A DNA stretch of 64,000 nucleotides from Cordilura impudica (taxonomy: Eukaryota > Arthropoda > Insecta > Diptera > Scathophagidae): NCBI GenBank assembly GCA_963682025.1, contig OY821518.1:124644800-124708799 (forward strand), read 5' to 3'. Below the pieces are notes generated by a model. It was not told the origin of the DNA, did no database searches, and worked only from the letters and a program-made list of their open reading frames with translations. Of the stretch, positions 43,707-54,899 are shown in pieces (position 1 is the first letter of the stretch; each line of letters begins with the position of its first letter). The translations under genes and the position numbers were made by a program.

Positions 43707-44322
43707 CGTCCGTGTCTTTCTTCTCCACTTTGGGTGTGGACACCACTTTTGCCTTCAAGAGCTTTTGTAAAAGTGCAGGCAAAATTCCATCCATTCCAGG
43801 GGACATACATGGTTGAAGGTTACCTTAATACCATCCTAGTCTTTCCTTAGAACAAATTTCGGCTGCTATCTGTATGGTTTCCTGACTAGGGTTTCTTGAT
43901 CTGTTACTCGACCGTTCGTTATATCCTGCCAAACTTCCTGGAAAGTGTGTCTTTCATAACAACTCTGCCCTTTCTCGAAGGTTCTTAGTGCAACTACCGT
44001 CCTCTTTCATAAGTGACACTGTCATTTCTGACCCACATTTCGCGAAGGCTCTGTATAGCCTTGCTGATTCTGGTAAAGATTCTATATTCTCACAGAAATT
44101 TCTAAAGCTAGTACGTTTAGCTTTCCTAATTTCCTTATTATACTCAGTTAGATTGACTTTATAATGCTCCCACTGTCCGTTCCGCTTTGCCCCATTGCTG
44201 AGCCTATGAACTTCGGTTCTGAGTGTTTGCGAAGTATGGCGGCTTGGAAATTGAAAAGTTTAATTGAGATGTGCTTGGAGCAGTATTTAAATCGTCAAGT
44301 AAAATATTTCGTTTAAAAAATA

Positions 44323-44700
44323 CTAGCAGATTCCAGCACTCGAAATTCGAGTGGCAATTCTAAGAAATTTTATTTTTCCATTTACTAAAGACCCTAAAGG
44401 CATGCTTCACAATTCAACTCATTTTAAATTAAGAAAATAAACTCAACACAATAACACAACAAACACATTAACAAATTTAATCAACACACACATAAGCATT
44501 GTATAATTTTATGTATGTGTTAGTAGCAACTTTAAACGATAACAAAATTATTCCAGGCGATGAAAATCTGTAAATCTGGGTAACAGCTAAAAAGAAATAC
44601 CTTTCAAACGATAAATTTTTTGTCAAAATCGGGGCAAAACTTTGAAACTTACATCAGTCACAAGAAATCGCCTTGCCTATTAATATTATAAATATATAGA
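44323..44700 (-). mobile_element. Helitron family B, copy 2
   Basis: Read on the minus strand it starts TCTATATATTTATAATATTA, then ATAGGCAAGGCG, and ends CACTCGAATTTCGAGTGCTG, GAATCTGCTAG, followed by T. The length is 378 bp. Start, terminal hairpin, CTAG and A/T target agree with copies 1 and 3. No coding capacity. Confidence 0.85.
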
Positions 44701-44904
44701 GTGGTATTTTTTTTAATTTTTTTCTAATAACAGGATTTTGGTAAAGCTATTGAAACTCCAACCGCGTTTTTCATTTTTATCCAAAATAAATATTATGGCA
44801 AAATAAATATTTATCCCAACCTCGTCAACTATCTCTTTGTTCTTTATTTTACTTTTGAGTAAAAAATATTAAAATAATTGTATTATTCTGCATTAAAAAA
44901 TTCA

Positions 44905-45315
44905 CTTATTATAATCTTCATTCACTATCTTCATCGCAATTATCTTCATCTTTTTTATCATCATCTTCATTGTCATCATCTTTATTATAATTTTCATCAG
45001 AAAGAGTTGGCAAATCTAATAATTCTATTTCCAAAGTTGATAATTAGATATAAACAGGTCAGAACTTAGAAGAAACCCTTTGAAAAACATCTGCAAAGTG
45101 CCCTCTATACTTTTTAAAGTCTTTGTGTGTACTGTATAACCTCCAGCCCGTGTATAGAAAATATCTCCAATATAGGTATGCAGAACCACGGAGATTTTCC
45201 AGCGAAGTATCTAGCTATGTGGCGAGCAGATCTGCGAAAATTTTTCAAATAAATCTCATGACCAGAAGATACAGCAATAAGTATTTTATCCAGACTTTTT
45301 TTCTGCACGAATAGG
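44905..45315 (-). pseudogene. Possible C-terminal remnant of the transposase family seen at 23662-24950
   Basis: Minus-strand pieces in several frames include THKDFKKYRGHFADVF and FKGFLLSSDLFISN, followed by an acidic tail (LLDLPTLSDENYNKDDDNED then KKDEDNCDEDSE). In the transposase family I associate with the fragment at 23662-24950, the C-terminus has an RNKDFK.YR block, then a F.RLL.SSDP.IS block and an acidic tail. The resemblance is suggestive only, because frames change and no catalytic residue can be verified. Confidence 0.3.
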
Positions 45316-46679
45316 GAAATAGCAAAATAGGAAATACATTTTCTCGGTATTTTTTTTTTCTATACTTTTTTAAAATCTACAAAACTAAACCCATCTATAA
45401 CAAACTTAATAGGTGTGGCCCATTAAATGTGGAAAATGGCCCAATTTTGGACCTTTTTTTATAAGAGGAAATATTTCGGCACAATTTTTATAAACAAAAA
45501 AGTATTTATTATATACTAAAATACTTAAGTTGAAGGTTCCATCATAAAAGTTTTATTTTTGAAAGATTTAATAGAAAAATAAGCATTTTAATCATGAAGA
45601 ATTAAAATTTTTCCACTTTTTGCAAAAACAGCAATAATAACTAACTTTTAAAGCTCAAGCTAAAGCAATTTTTAATAATTTTGACAACTGCTTTTAGCCG
45701 ATACAAAATTTTATTATAGAATCTTGATATCTAAGTTTCAATTACCATTTGTACCCAATGTGTATCGCATAGATGGTGAAGTAAAAATATTATGTCTTAT
45801 TAATTGGTATACAAAAGAGAGATACACCAACCGTCCCATGGCCATGTACAACATAAGAATTAATTACAAGACTTGCTAACTGAATTCGAAAAAATAGTCT
45901 GAAATGCAGCGAATGATTGACGCTATTTACACAAAATTTTGAGATTTTTTTAAATTTTATTTTCGGCGTTGAAATCGTCATCCCCTTCACTTACATTGTT
46001 TGGACACTTCAGGCATAAAAAGTTTTATTATTTTTAAAACAACAATTTATTATGAATATTACAACATCAGTAAAACTACACTTACATTTTTCTGAAATAA
46101 AAATTCTTTGTAATAATAAACAATTTCATTTAAAATATATAAAAGAAAAAGAAATATATAATTTATGTGTTTGCAAAGGCAATAAAAAAAATTCTACGTT
46201 AAATAAAAGACCTTACAAATCCACACAATAGGGTGAACAATTTTCTAGCGAACAGTTTATTGTAATTGAAATAATGATAAGCCATATGCCGGTTTGGGTA
46301 AAATAAATTTCATCTCATACAATATATTGGTTAGTTTAGGTGATTAGGCCGATCGAAATCGTGTGTTTTCGCAGATCATAAAGCTCTGTGTGAGAGTATC
46401 ATAGAAGAAAGACATTCGGTTTGTTGGAAAAGGAATGGAAGTAAATTTTTTAATTTTTATTTATTAATTCATCCTTTTTTTGCAGAGTACATTTACATGA
46501 TACGTATGTTTTGAGATCTTGTGGACTAGATATTACAACAGTTAATATTATGAGATCTTAAAATATTAAATAAAACATGGTTTATTAAACATAAAAAAGT
46601 TTTAAAGTTAAAATAGGCTATAAAATGTATATAAAATACAGTCGGGTTAGTTGCACCATTTATAAGTCAAGAATGGCTG
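45316..46679. other. No recognisable gene (AT-rich)
   Basis: AT-rich sequence with a few short frames. A block near 45425-45460 (GGAAAATGGCCCAATTTTGG) is weakly self-complementary. Nothing else stands out. Confidence 0.4.
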
Positions 46680-47040
46680 GACCGATATAAATGATTTTTG
46701 ATTTGTTGGATTCATCTGAAAAATATGTAGGCGCGTCACCTCCCATACAAAGTGAATATACAATATCCCATATATTGTGTACTAGAAAAGGAAAAGTAAC
46801 GATGCTTTATGTGATCTCAAAACTTATTAGTGTAAGCAGCCTTGCAAAAGATGAGCGATATCGCAGCAGTGGGTGTGACACCTCCCATACAAGTAAATTT
46901 TCAATATCGAGTACCATGACAGGAAGAGCATTTGTGTGAGGTCGAAAATGGGCGGGATCGTATCAGTTGGCGTGAAAACTCCCATACAAAGTAAATATTC
47001 AATACGTCAAAATATCGTCTACAATGACAGAGAGAACTGT
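46680..47040 (+). repeat. Three diverged units of about 120 bp related to Helitron C
   Basis: GTCACCTCCCATACAAAGTG, GACACCTCCCATACAAGTAA and AAAACTCCCATACAAAGTAA occur near 46735, 46877 and 46977, each followed by a TTCAATA-type AT stretch and preceded by a GATCG/GCAG block. The same words appear inside Helitron C (GTACCTCCCATATGAAGTAA at 23141). No Helitron ends were seen here, so this is a fragment or an array derived from that family. Confidence 0.55.
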
Positions 47041-47159
47041 ACACATTCAAATATATAATTTTATATAATTTTTAATTTTACATAATTTTAATTTTAGTTA
47101 CATACTTTTAGAAATTTATTAAAAAAAACCACACAAAAAGCAACAATATTCTAGTTATT

Positions 47160-48003
47160 TAATAGATCATAAAAAAAATTCGTTGTAAAAAATATTTTTT
47201 TTTTTGAATTGAAGTGCGTTACTTATAGTTTGAGAGCTATGTGGAATTAAGTTCCAAAGACGGATTGCATGTATGAAGAATTGCCACTCAGACATTTGGC
47301 TATGATGTCTAAAAGATATAAGTCTTCTGCCCCTATTAGATGTCAAGAAATTAAGACGTTCGTAAAGATGTTCTGGCTGGCAGGTATATATAATTTAAAA
47401 AATAACTTTTAGTTTGCATTGGCCAAAAAGCTTTAAAAGATCCATTTATATGTGTTTTAAAAGTTTGATTTTTGCCTAATATGCCAGCAGGATATTTTAC
47501 TTCGTTGCTGACATTCATATAATCACTTCAAAGGGCCAGTTAATGTATAGATGTTCCTTTAGGAGATTTATTAAGTGGAAAGATTATGATGGAATTTTTT
47601 TTTTTTGATGTCTCATTCCACTTATAAAAATATTTATTGCAAGCTAAAGGATCTCTTTCCACTTATTTAAGCAGTGTACTAATAAGTTTGCTTGATTAAA
47701 TTAGTGCAATGTCATCTGCATAACATGTTATTTTCATGTATGGCAGAATTGGATAATCGAACATGTATATGGGATAAAGTAATGGCGATAAAAACGGAAT
47801 CTTGGTGTAACCTACTTGTTATTGTTTTATGGTATGAGTGCTCATTATTGACGGAGATCATAAAAGATCTATCTTTAGCAACATCAGCAATAAATCAATA
47901 GAGATGTTTAGGTATGTTGCCAACTATAAGTTTGTATAATATGTCAAATAGTGTCAAATACTTTCTCATCATCTGATAGCATCAGACCTGTAGATCGTTT
48001 GTT
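47160..48003 (-). pseudogene. LINE RT: YADD palm to C-terminus
   Basis: On the minus strand: SDDEKVFDTI (motif A) near 47960, LSPLLYPIYMFDYP then MKITCYADDIALI (motifs B and C with YADD intact) near 47800-47710, and KYPAGILGKNQTFKTHINGS near 47480. The end is QPEHLYERLNFLTSNRGRR, then SEWQFFIHAIRLWNLIPHSS. The C-terminal block matches the plus-strand LINE at 50480-50600. Several stops and frame changes are present. Confidence 0.75.
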
Positions 48004-48785
48004 ATACCCTATACCACTATGTGGTTTGGGTATAATGACTTTGTGCTGCTGTTTGTAACAACCAAAAATATTTGACCTACACCCATCTTTTATTATACCG
48101 ATCGAATCAGAATCACTATCTGATTCGATTTAACGATGTCCGTCCGTCCGTCTGTGTGTCCATGTAAAGCTTGTAATCAAACTGCAGGTCGCAAATATGA
48201 ATATATTTTAATGAAATTTGGTATTTAATCTTTTATCGCCCATGGGATGAATGCTATTGAAATTGGTGAGAATCGGTCCATGTTCAGACCTAGCCCCCAT
48301 ACAAACGACCCATATGAAATCGACCTAAATTGCCATAAGATCCAAATTATCATACAAATCTTAGTCAAATTGGGTTTGTATGTATATATTACATCCATTA
48401 ATCAGTAGTCCAAAAATGATCCCTATTGGAAAACTCTTAGTCATAGGCCCCATATAGAGCTGCTTCCCGATCTTCACTTAAATCTATCAAAAAAGAAAAA
48501 TATTGCACTGATTCTTCTCAAATTTTGTTTGTATATATTTTTCCAAAATACAAGAGACTTTACCAAATATGGTCAGGATTTTTGGGCCTAGTCCCCATAT
48601 AGATATAGCATCCGATATGAACTCTTTCATATCTGCAGCCGAAAAAATTAATAAAAATCCCACTCAAATTTGGTTTATGCTTATTTTCTATATCCAGTTA
48701 GTTGGGCCTGAGAGATAGGGTCTCTAAACGCATGGTATAGGGTATCGTATTGTCGGTCTAGACCGACTATAATTTTCTTACTTGT
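48004..48785 (+). mobile_element. HINE copy 11 (full length, inside LINE RT)
   Basis: Starts TATACCCTATACCACTATGT, has (GTCC)3, all interior blocks, a perfect AGTCGGTCTAGACCGACT-type palindrome (one change at the stem base) and the end TTTTCTTACTTGT. A small deletion removes GATCGGTCCATTT near 48578. Oriented opposite to the LINE it interrupts. Confidence 0.92.
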
Positions 48786-48789
48786 TTTT

Positions 48790-48920
48790 TATTCTTCTTA
48801 TTTGATAAATAGTGCTATGTACCATAATCACTGAGATGCATATAGATTATCTTCTCGAACATTTTACCTAAGTTTCTTAGTACATCAATAGATCTGCAAC
48901 GTGAAAGGCTATTTTTAGAC
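48790..48920 (-). pseudogene. LINE RT fingers piece right of HINE 11
   Basis: The minus strand reads CRSIDVLRNLGKMFEKIIYM then HLSDYGT and HYLSNKKNK. This is the RPISVL...GK.FEKII...L...YLSN.Q.GF region that precedes motif A in CR1/jockey-type RTs. It continues logically into the palm piece at 48003. Confidence 0.7.
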
Positions 48921-48924
48921 TCTT

Positions 48925-49545
48925 TCTTTTAATTCATTCTCTCTGTCCGTCTGTCTGTCTGTCTGCCATGGGGCAACCCCATTCCTCCTCATCCAATTGA
49001 TTTGAAACTTGGCCCATAGTCTTGTTGTGACTACAGATTAATTTTGGGGTAGTCTCGCATAGTCTCGCACAGTCACGGAGTGCTTTAAACCCCATTTCCC
49101 CTTATCCGATCGATCTGAAACTTGGTCGATAGTCTTGCCGTGAAAAAATGTACATAAGCACGCACAGTCACTCATAGTCACGCACAGTCACGGAGAGATT
49201 AAAACTTCACTTCCCCTCATCCGATCGATCTGAAACTTTATCCATAGACTTGTTGGGGCCAAAGATTAATTTTAAGATAATCAAACACAGTCTCGCATAG
49301 TCTCGCACAGTCACGGAGTGCTTTAAACCCCATTTCTCCTCATCCAATCAATCTGCAACTTGGTCCACAGACTTGTTGTCACCAAATATTAACTTAAAGA
49401 TAGTCGCGCATAGTCACGCCCAGTCATGGAGTGATTTAAACCCCATTTCTCCTCATCCAATCAATCTGAAACTTTGTCCATAGGCTTGCTGGGGCCAAAG
49501 ATTAATTTTAAGATAGTCACGCTTAGTCACGGAGAGATTCAAAAC
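48925..49545 (+). repeat. (GTCY)n-headed tandem array, five units of about 118 bp
   Basis: It begins CTGTCCGTCTGTCTGTCTGT and then repeats a unit containing CCATTTCTCCTCATCCAATC, ATCTGAAACTTGGTCCATAG and TAGTCTCGCACAGTCACGGA near 49009, 49110, 49229, 49350 and 49467. A (GTCY)n tract beside tandem repeats is a feature of some DINE-like elements, but no TATACCC start or stem-loop end is present. It interrupts the LINE RT. Confidence 0.75.
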
Positions 49546-49837
49546 TCATAAACATACGGAAAGAAAGAGTTTTAATAAAAACTTTGTTTTTATGGGTTAG
49601 ATTACTTGGTTTATTAGGTTTATGAATTTCAATTACTTTAGCAGTCTTAAACATCATTCGAATATCACTGAAGTTAATGCAGCTATTGAAGATTAATACC
49701 GATATCTTTTGAGGTCTATCTATGGGTACATTGTCGAAAACTGGTGATTCTGAAGCTTTAAGTGATGAAATGAGATTAGTTATTTTTTCAACTGCCGTAA
49801 AAAATGCAAGACTTTCTTTCTGAAATTTGTTAATCAA
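49523..49837 (-). pseudogene. LINE RT N-terminal piece
   Basis: A 104-codon frame reads TAVEKITNLISSLKASESPV then FDNVPIDRPQKISVLIFNSC and MFKTAKVIEIHKPNKPSNL. This is the T..EI...I..LK...S.G.D.IP and P..WK.A.V.PI.K.G motif order at the start of a LINE RT. The last 20 or so codons run into the tandem array and are not LINE. Confidence 0.7.
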
Positions 49838-49904
49838 TGCATCTTATCTTTGAAAGTAGAGAAAAAATGATTTTCCGCTATGTACGCACCCTAAACCATC
49901 CGGT

Positions 49905-51149
49905 GAAGTGTGAAGTCTGCAATGGAATATCTACTATGCAGCAAAAGTTATGGAATAGTCTTTTCTTTAGATATCTTCAGGCCTAAGCAATCACATAATA
50001 AATATTGTACTGACTCTTCCTCGTTCACATTCATACAGCTCCGACAGAATTTGGCTTCTTTCTATACGTTTCATCCTTCCTATAAAGAAAAATCTTACCT
50101 GGTCAGATCACATTGCAGCGGCATGTGGAAAAACGTATTCAATGTTGCAAACTCTCTGGAACACTCAATATTGCACCCCAGGTAGTATTCGTTTACTACT
50201 ACCTAAGACCTACCTAATACCGACATTACTTTATGCATTTGAAATCTTTGCAAGTTGCGACGCTAGGAGTAGAACCAGGTTAAACATCACGTTTAACAAT
50301 ATCGCAAGGTACGTTTTTGGTCTCAGAAGGTTCGATCACATTTCTTCCTACTCAAAGACAATCTATGGGGTCAATTTTGATAACCTACTATAAATCAAAT
50401 CACTCATTTCTTTACACAAAATTATTATAAATCAAGAACCAGAATATCTTTATAAGCGTTTGCGTTTTAGTAGACTCCGAAGAAATAACAATTTAATACA
50501 ATTTCGGCACCATACTTTGGTATCTGAATGGCAGTTTTTCATATTTGCGGTACGTCTTTGGAATAGTTTACCCTCTACAATTAAGGAAGTTAGCAACGTC
50601 TAACTTTTTAAGAAAATAATTTTCGAGCGATACAAATAGGAATTGTTGTTTTTACACCTCATCTACATTACATTAAATTAACAATTGTCAAAATAGCTTT
50701 TAAGTTTATATATAAATATTTTTTTTCTCCTCTTTTTCTTTTGTTTCTTTTATTCTAAGTAGTATTGTAATTTCTCTATATTTTATACATCAAAATTGCA
50801 TTGTTAGTTTTTGATTTCATTCTTTATTTTATATTTGTTTTCATATTTTCTCCTTTTTTTATTATTAATTTATCAATTTTTATTTAATTTTTTCTTACTT
50901 ATATGGATGTTTTTATTCTTAATGCTTAATATTCCTATTTAATTAGAGTCAGTTATTTTTATTTATTTTTTATTTCTTTTTATTTTAATTCTTTTTTAAT
51001 TAAATTTAAATATTGAGATAATAGCTTTAAGTTCCATTGTACATCATAAATCAATTTAACATAAATATATTAGAACCCGCTCTGTTTGAAGATCACATAT
51101 CTTGTTGGGTGGGATACCAAATTAAATAAATAAAATAAATAAATAAATA
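49905..51149 (+). mobile_element. CR1/jockey-group LINE, 5'-truncated, with (AAATA)n tail
   Basis: The ORF2 C-terminus is at about 50080-50640, followed by a T-rich 3' untranslated region and a tail of AAATAAATAAATAAATAG at 51120-51149. It is oriented opposite to the LINE at 47160-49840 and lies head to head with it. Confidence 0.75.
50080..50640 (+). pseudogene. LINE RT thumb and C-terminus
   Basis: Frames read NLTWSDHIAAACGKTYSMLQ, TLWNTQYCTPGSIRLLLPKT, YLIPTLLYAFEIFASCDARS and NNIARYVFGLRRFDHISSYS, then after a stop EPEYLYKRLRFSRLRRNNNL and VRLWNSLPSTIKEVSNV. It aligns by eye over its whole length with the 214-aa piece at 16165-16809. Stops near 50393 and 50600 interrupt it. Confidence 0.8.
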
Positions 51150-52770
51150 GGGAAATTGTGCCTTTACAAAATTCAAGCAGTGTTTTAGTTCTCTCTGGAT
51201 TTGGCAAGAGCCATAGAACTTAAGATATATTGAAAGGAGATTTCTATATCAATTTCGTTATCTATTCAACGTCAGCTGTCTCCTCCATAACGTTAAATAG
51301 CTCATAAAAGCTAGATAAAGGGATTAAAATAGCAGTATCAATTGTCCAATCCATCGCTTCGGAGCCCTACCTAGCTCACGCCAATTATGTCCTGAAATCC
51401 ATATCACCTACAAGATGTATTGTCGGATTCGGTTGAGAGGTTTAATCGATTCCTCTGCCAATTTTTAATCTTACTGTCCTCGATTATAGGGTATTGAGAA
51501 AATCTATATTGTCCACGAATATATTAAAAGTTGATGGATATATATCCCGTTACACAATTTGCGAGCGGATTTGCATGAATCTCGGCCTTAAAAATACTAC
51601 ATTCGTCAGGAATTCTATATACATATATCAAAGAATTTTTCAATCTGTCTAAAATTTTATAATATATGTAGAGTCAATGAGTTATTTTAACAACAAAAAG
51701 AACGCACCGCCCTAATATTCAAGCGATTGGCTATGTGTACATGTGCGTTTTAATAAAAAAATTAAATTAATTTTTCAAAGTAAACTGATCGGAAATGAAG
51801 TAAAACAAAAAAAAGCAAGACGAAACAAGAAAAACAATATAACAAGTATGAAAAATATTGGAACAATGCCGTAAATAAAATACCAAAACAACAATGGAAA
51901 CAACATACGATATGACAACACACACATACATATGAACATACACTGTGTCATGTATATGATGGGAGGTAGAAAAATTAAAGAACAACACCAACACAAAACG
52001 AGCAACATAATCTGCTGCGTCATGTTGCCTTTTTAAAAAGATGTCAAAGTTCGGTCATATATCACAAAACAAGTAAATGAGTGTATTACACATACAACCG
52101 AACTATATTGTATATGTGTGAGCGTGTGTATGCGGCATTGTCGATATGTACGTAGTGTTTGAAAAACAACTTGTAACCTAGACTAGCCTTTTATGCACTG
52201 ACTCACACACAATCCATTTATGTTATTTTTATTACAACAACTACAATCCCAAGAAACTTTCATGACTGACACACAATCGATTGCATTTATGACACAATAA
52301 GGGTGTAGCAGTGGAAAATTTGTACATACATGCCTACAAATTCTACTTAAATCGCTTTTTTAGAAATTCGGTGGTAAATCACGGTTTTTTGTTCTCTTAA
52401 GAAAACTTTAATCTCTAAGATTATACACGTTGCCATCATTAAGAAATTTTTACCTACGTCTCTTTATTTCAGTTGGCATTCAATGACTATGATCAGATTT
52501 CCAATAAATCGCCTCTTCTCTGATTTCGTTTACACATACAAAACATACATATATGAGGATTATAGATATTCCTTTGATACATGTGAATGCAGGGAAGCAC
52601 AGAGTGCTGATTGCGCCTTAAAGTAATATTTCATTAAATATTCGGTATTATGATTACTTTAAGAGCGTATCAATAAATCTCTGACTTTTTGAGAAACACA
52701 TTTTATTTTGCAAATAAATCCCTTCCAAATATCAGCATTTCTTAAAGCACTCCATACAGGCACCACTTTT
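51150..52770. other. No recognisable gene
   Basis: AT-rich with CA/TA-rich stretches (for example near 51910-51960 and 52110-52140). Short frames have no motifs. No repeats or element ends were seen. Confidence 0.4.
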
Positions 52771-53557
52771 TATACCCCATACCACTATGTGGTTTGGGTA
52801 TAATGACTTTGTGCTTCTGTTTGTAACTACCAAAAATATTTGACCTAGACCCATCTTTTATTATACCGATCGAATCAGAATCACTTTTTGAGTCGATTTA
52901 ACAATGTCCGTCCGTCCGTCTGTGTGTCCATGTAAACTTTGCAATCAAACTGCAGGTCGCAAATATGAATATATTTTGATGAAATTTGGTATATAAGCTT
53001 TTATCAGCCGTGGGATGAACGCTATTGAAATTGGTGAATCGGTCCATGTTCAGACCTAACCCCCATACAAATGCCCCTATGAAATCGACATAAATTTCCA
53101 TAAGATCCAAATTGTCGTATAGATCTTAGTCAAATTGGGTTTGTGTGTGTTTATTACATCCATTAAAGAGTAGTCCCAAAACGATACCTATGGGACAACT
53201 CTTAGTCATAGGCCCCATATAGAGCTGCTTCCCGATCTTCGCTTAAATCTATCAAAATACAAAAATATTGCACTGATTCATCTCAAATTTTGTTGGTATA
53301 TATTTTGCCAAAATACAAGAGACTTTACCAACTATGGTCAGGATCGGTCCATTTTTGGACCTAGTCCCCATATAGACAAAGCATCCGATATGAACTTTTT
53401 CATATCTGCAGACAAAGAACTTGATAAAAATGCCACTCAAATTTGGTTTATACTTATTTTCTAAATCCAATTAGTTGGGCTTACGAGATAGGGTCTCTAA
53501 ATGCATGGTATAGGGTATCGTATAGTCGGTCTAGACCGACTATAATTGTCTTACTTA
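52771..53557 (+). mobile_element. HINE copy 12 (full length)
   Basis: Starts TATACCCCATACCACTATGT, has (GTCC)3 and all interior blocks, a perfect palindrome, and ends ATTGTCTTACTTAT, a slightly diverged terminus. Confidence 0.9.
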
Positions 53558-53761
53558 TTTAGTTTTGGAAAGATAAAATAACACAGGGGGCTAAGCTCTT
53601 TGGCGGCCGAGGCAGCAATTTGTAGACTAATTAATGAAGTTTTGCATTGGCGACTACACACGTAGACACTAATGTATTGTCCTCATGGAAATGTACATTC
53701 TTCTCGGCCGAATGCGGTCGTGTTCTTAAAGTAGTTGAACTGGTGCAATAGTTACCACTCT

Positions 53762-53914
53762 TATACCCGGCACACCACTGTGCAGAAACTATATATCAGT
53801 TCGTCATTCCATTTCTAACGCATAGAAAGATTTATTTGCGACCCCAGAAAGTATATATATATTCCTGATCCTTATAACAACACGAGCCGATATAGCGAGG
53901 TCCGTCTGTCCGTC
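53762..53914 (+). mobile_element. 5' fragment of DINE-like subfamily 2
   Basis: TTATACCCGGCACACCACTG, TATATATATTCCTGATCCTT and GAGGTCCGTCTGTCCGTCC match the 5' layout at 38579. It is cut at 53914, where HINE copy 13 continues from a CTATACCACTATAATG sequence. Confidence 0.65.
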
Positions 53915-54701
53915 CTATACCACTATAATGATATATAATGAGTATAATGAGTTTCTGCTAATGTTTGGAACTACCAAAAATATTTGACCTAGACCCATCT
54001 TTAATTATACTGATCGATTCAGAATTACTTTCTGATTAAGCGATTAGCGATGTCCGTCCGTCCGTCCTTCTATCCGTGTGTCTGTCTGTGTGTCCATGTA
54101 ACTTTGCAATCAAACTAAAGGTCGCAAATATGAATATATTTTGACGAAAGTTGTTATGTAAGCATTTATCGACCGTAGGATGAACTCTATGGTATTTGTA
54201 CATGTTCAGACCTAGTTCCCATACAAATGATCCCTACGAGATCGACTTAAGTTGCCATAATATCCAAATTATCATATAGATCTCAGTCAAATTGGGTGTA
54301 TATGCATTTATTGTATCCATTAATCAGTAGTCCAAAAATAATCCCTATAGGACAATTCTTAGTCATAGGCCCCATATAGAGCTGCTTCCCGATCTTCACC
54401 TAAATATATTAAAAAACAAAAATGTTGCACAGATTTTTCTCAAATTTGGTTTATATATATTTTTTTTAAATATAAGTGATTTTACCAAATATGGTCAGGA
54501 TCGGTCCATTTTTCGACCCAGTCCCCACATAAATATAGCACCCAATATGAACTTTTTCATATCTGCAGCCAAAAAAAATTAGTACCTAACAATGCCACTC
54601 AAATTTAGTTTATGCTTATTTTCTTATCCAATTAGTTGGACCGGACCGGTCTCATAACCATCGTATAGTTGGTCTAGACCGACTATAATTTTCTTACTTG
54701 T
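53915..54701 (+). mobile_element. HINE copy 13
   Basis: Slightly degraded 5' end (CTATACCACTATAATGATAT), mixed GTCC/TCTGT tract, interior blocks and the 3' palindrome TTGGTCTAGACCGACTATAA with the TTTTCTTACTTGT end. More diverged than copies 3, 9, 11 and 12. Confidence 0.85.
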
Positions 54702-54899
54702 TAAAATTAGGTTATGCAACAAAAAACTAAAGTCCATGACCAAAAAGTGTAATTACAAGTGTATGTAAACCTCACGATCGCCTCAAGTAAAAAAATTTCA
54801 TATAGAATCAATCTAATCAATTAAAACATAATTTTTACAATGTTTAATCGCTGATGAAGGCTCAATGCTAGAAACCGGTATGATTAAGAACACAGAGTT

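Larger units (their letters stand above)
41655..44300 (-). mobile_element. LOA/R1-like LINE, reverse strand, with internal inversion
   Basis: Minus-strand order from the right: a pre-RT region (44250-43830, fragments only), the RT start SPGMDGILPALLQKLLKAKV (43800), then a block inverted to the plus strand (about 42950-43706), then the minus strand again with VAIRTWGCKPSILHWMYPMI (42905-42840). After that come RNase H-like pieces (IKWYTDRSKPK near 42410) and a C-terminal HL..LGI...C..C-type segment (41860-41700). The clade is inferred from the RT plus RNase H order and WG.KP..LHW.Y..IVRP spacing. Many stops are present. Confidence 0.65.
47160..49840 (-). mobile_element. CR1/jockey-group LINE, reverse strand, interrupted twice
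   Basis: RT fingers lie at 49837-49523, further RT at 48920-48790, RT palm to C-terminus at 48003-47160. HINE copy 11 (48004-48785) and a tandem array (48925-49545) split the gene. The pieces join in correct RT order, so both interruptions are insertions. The 3' tail is not clear. Confidence 0.75.

Noticed and set aside
42945..44300. LTR retrotransposon
   Set aside because: No long terminal repeats, primer binding site or protease/integrase motifs. The motif order is that of a non-LTR element.
49009..49545. Regularly spaced repeats of about 118 bp as a CRISPR-like array
   Set aside because: The units are contiguous imperfect tandem repeats without unique spacers, and the genome is eukaryotic.
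51767..52023. Hydrophobic minus-strand frames of 75-82 codons as a membrane protein
   Set aside because: Two frames overlap with similar hydrophobic composition, which is what AT-rich DNA with TTT-rich codons produces. No start, splice or homology support.
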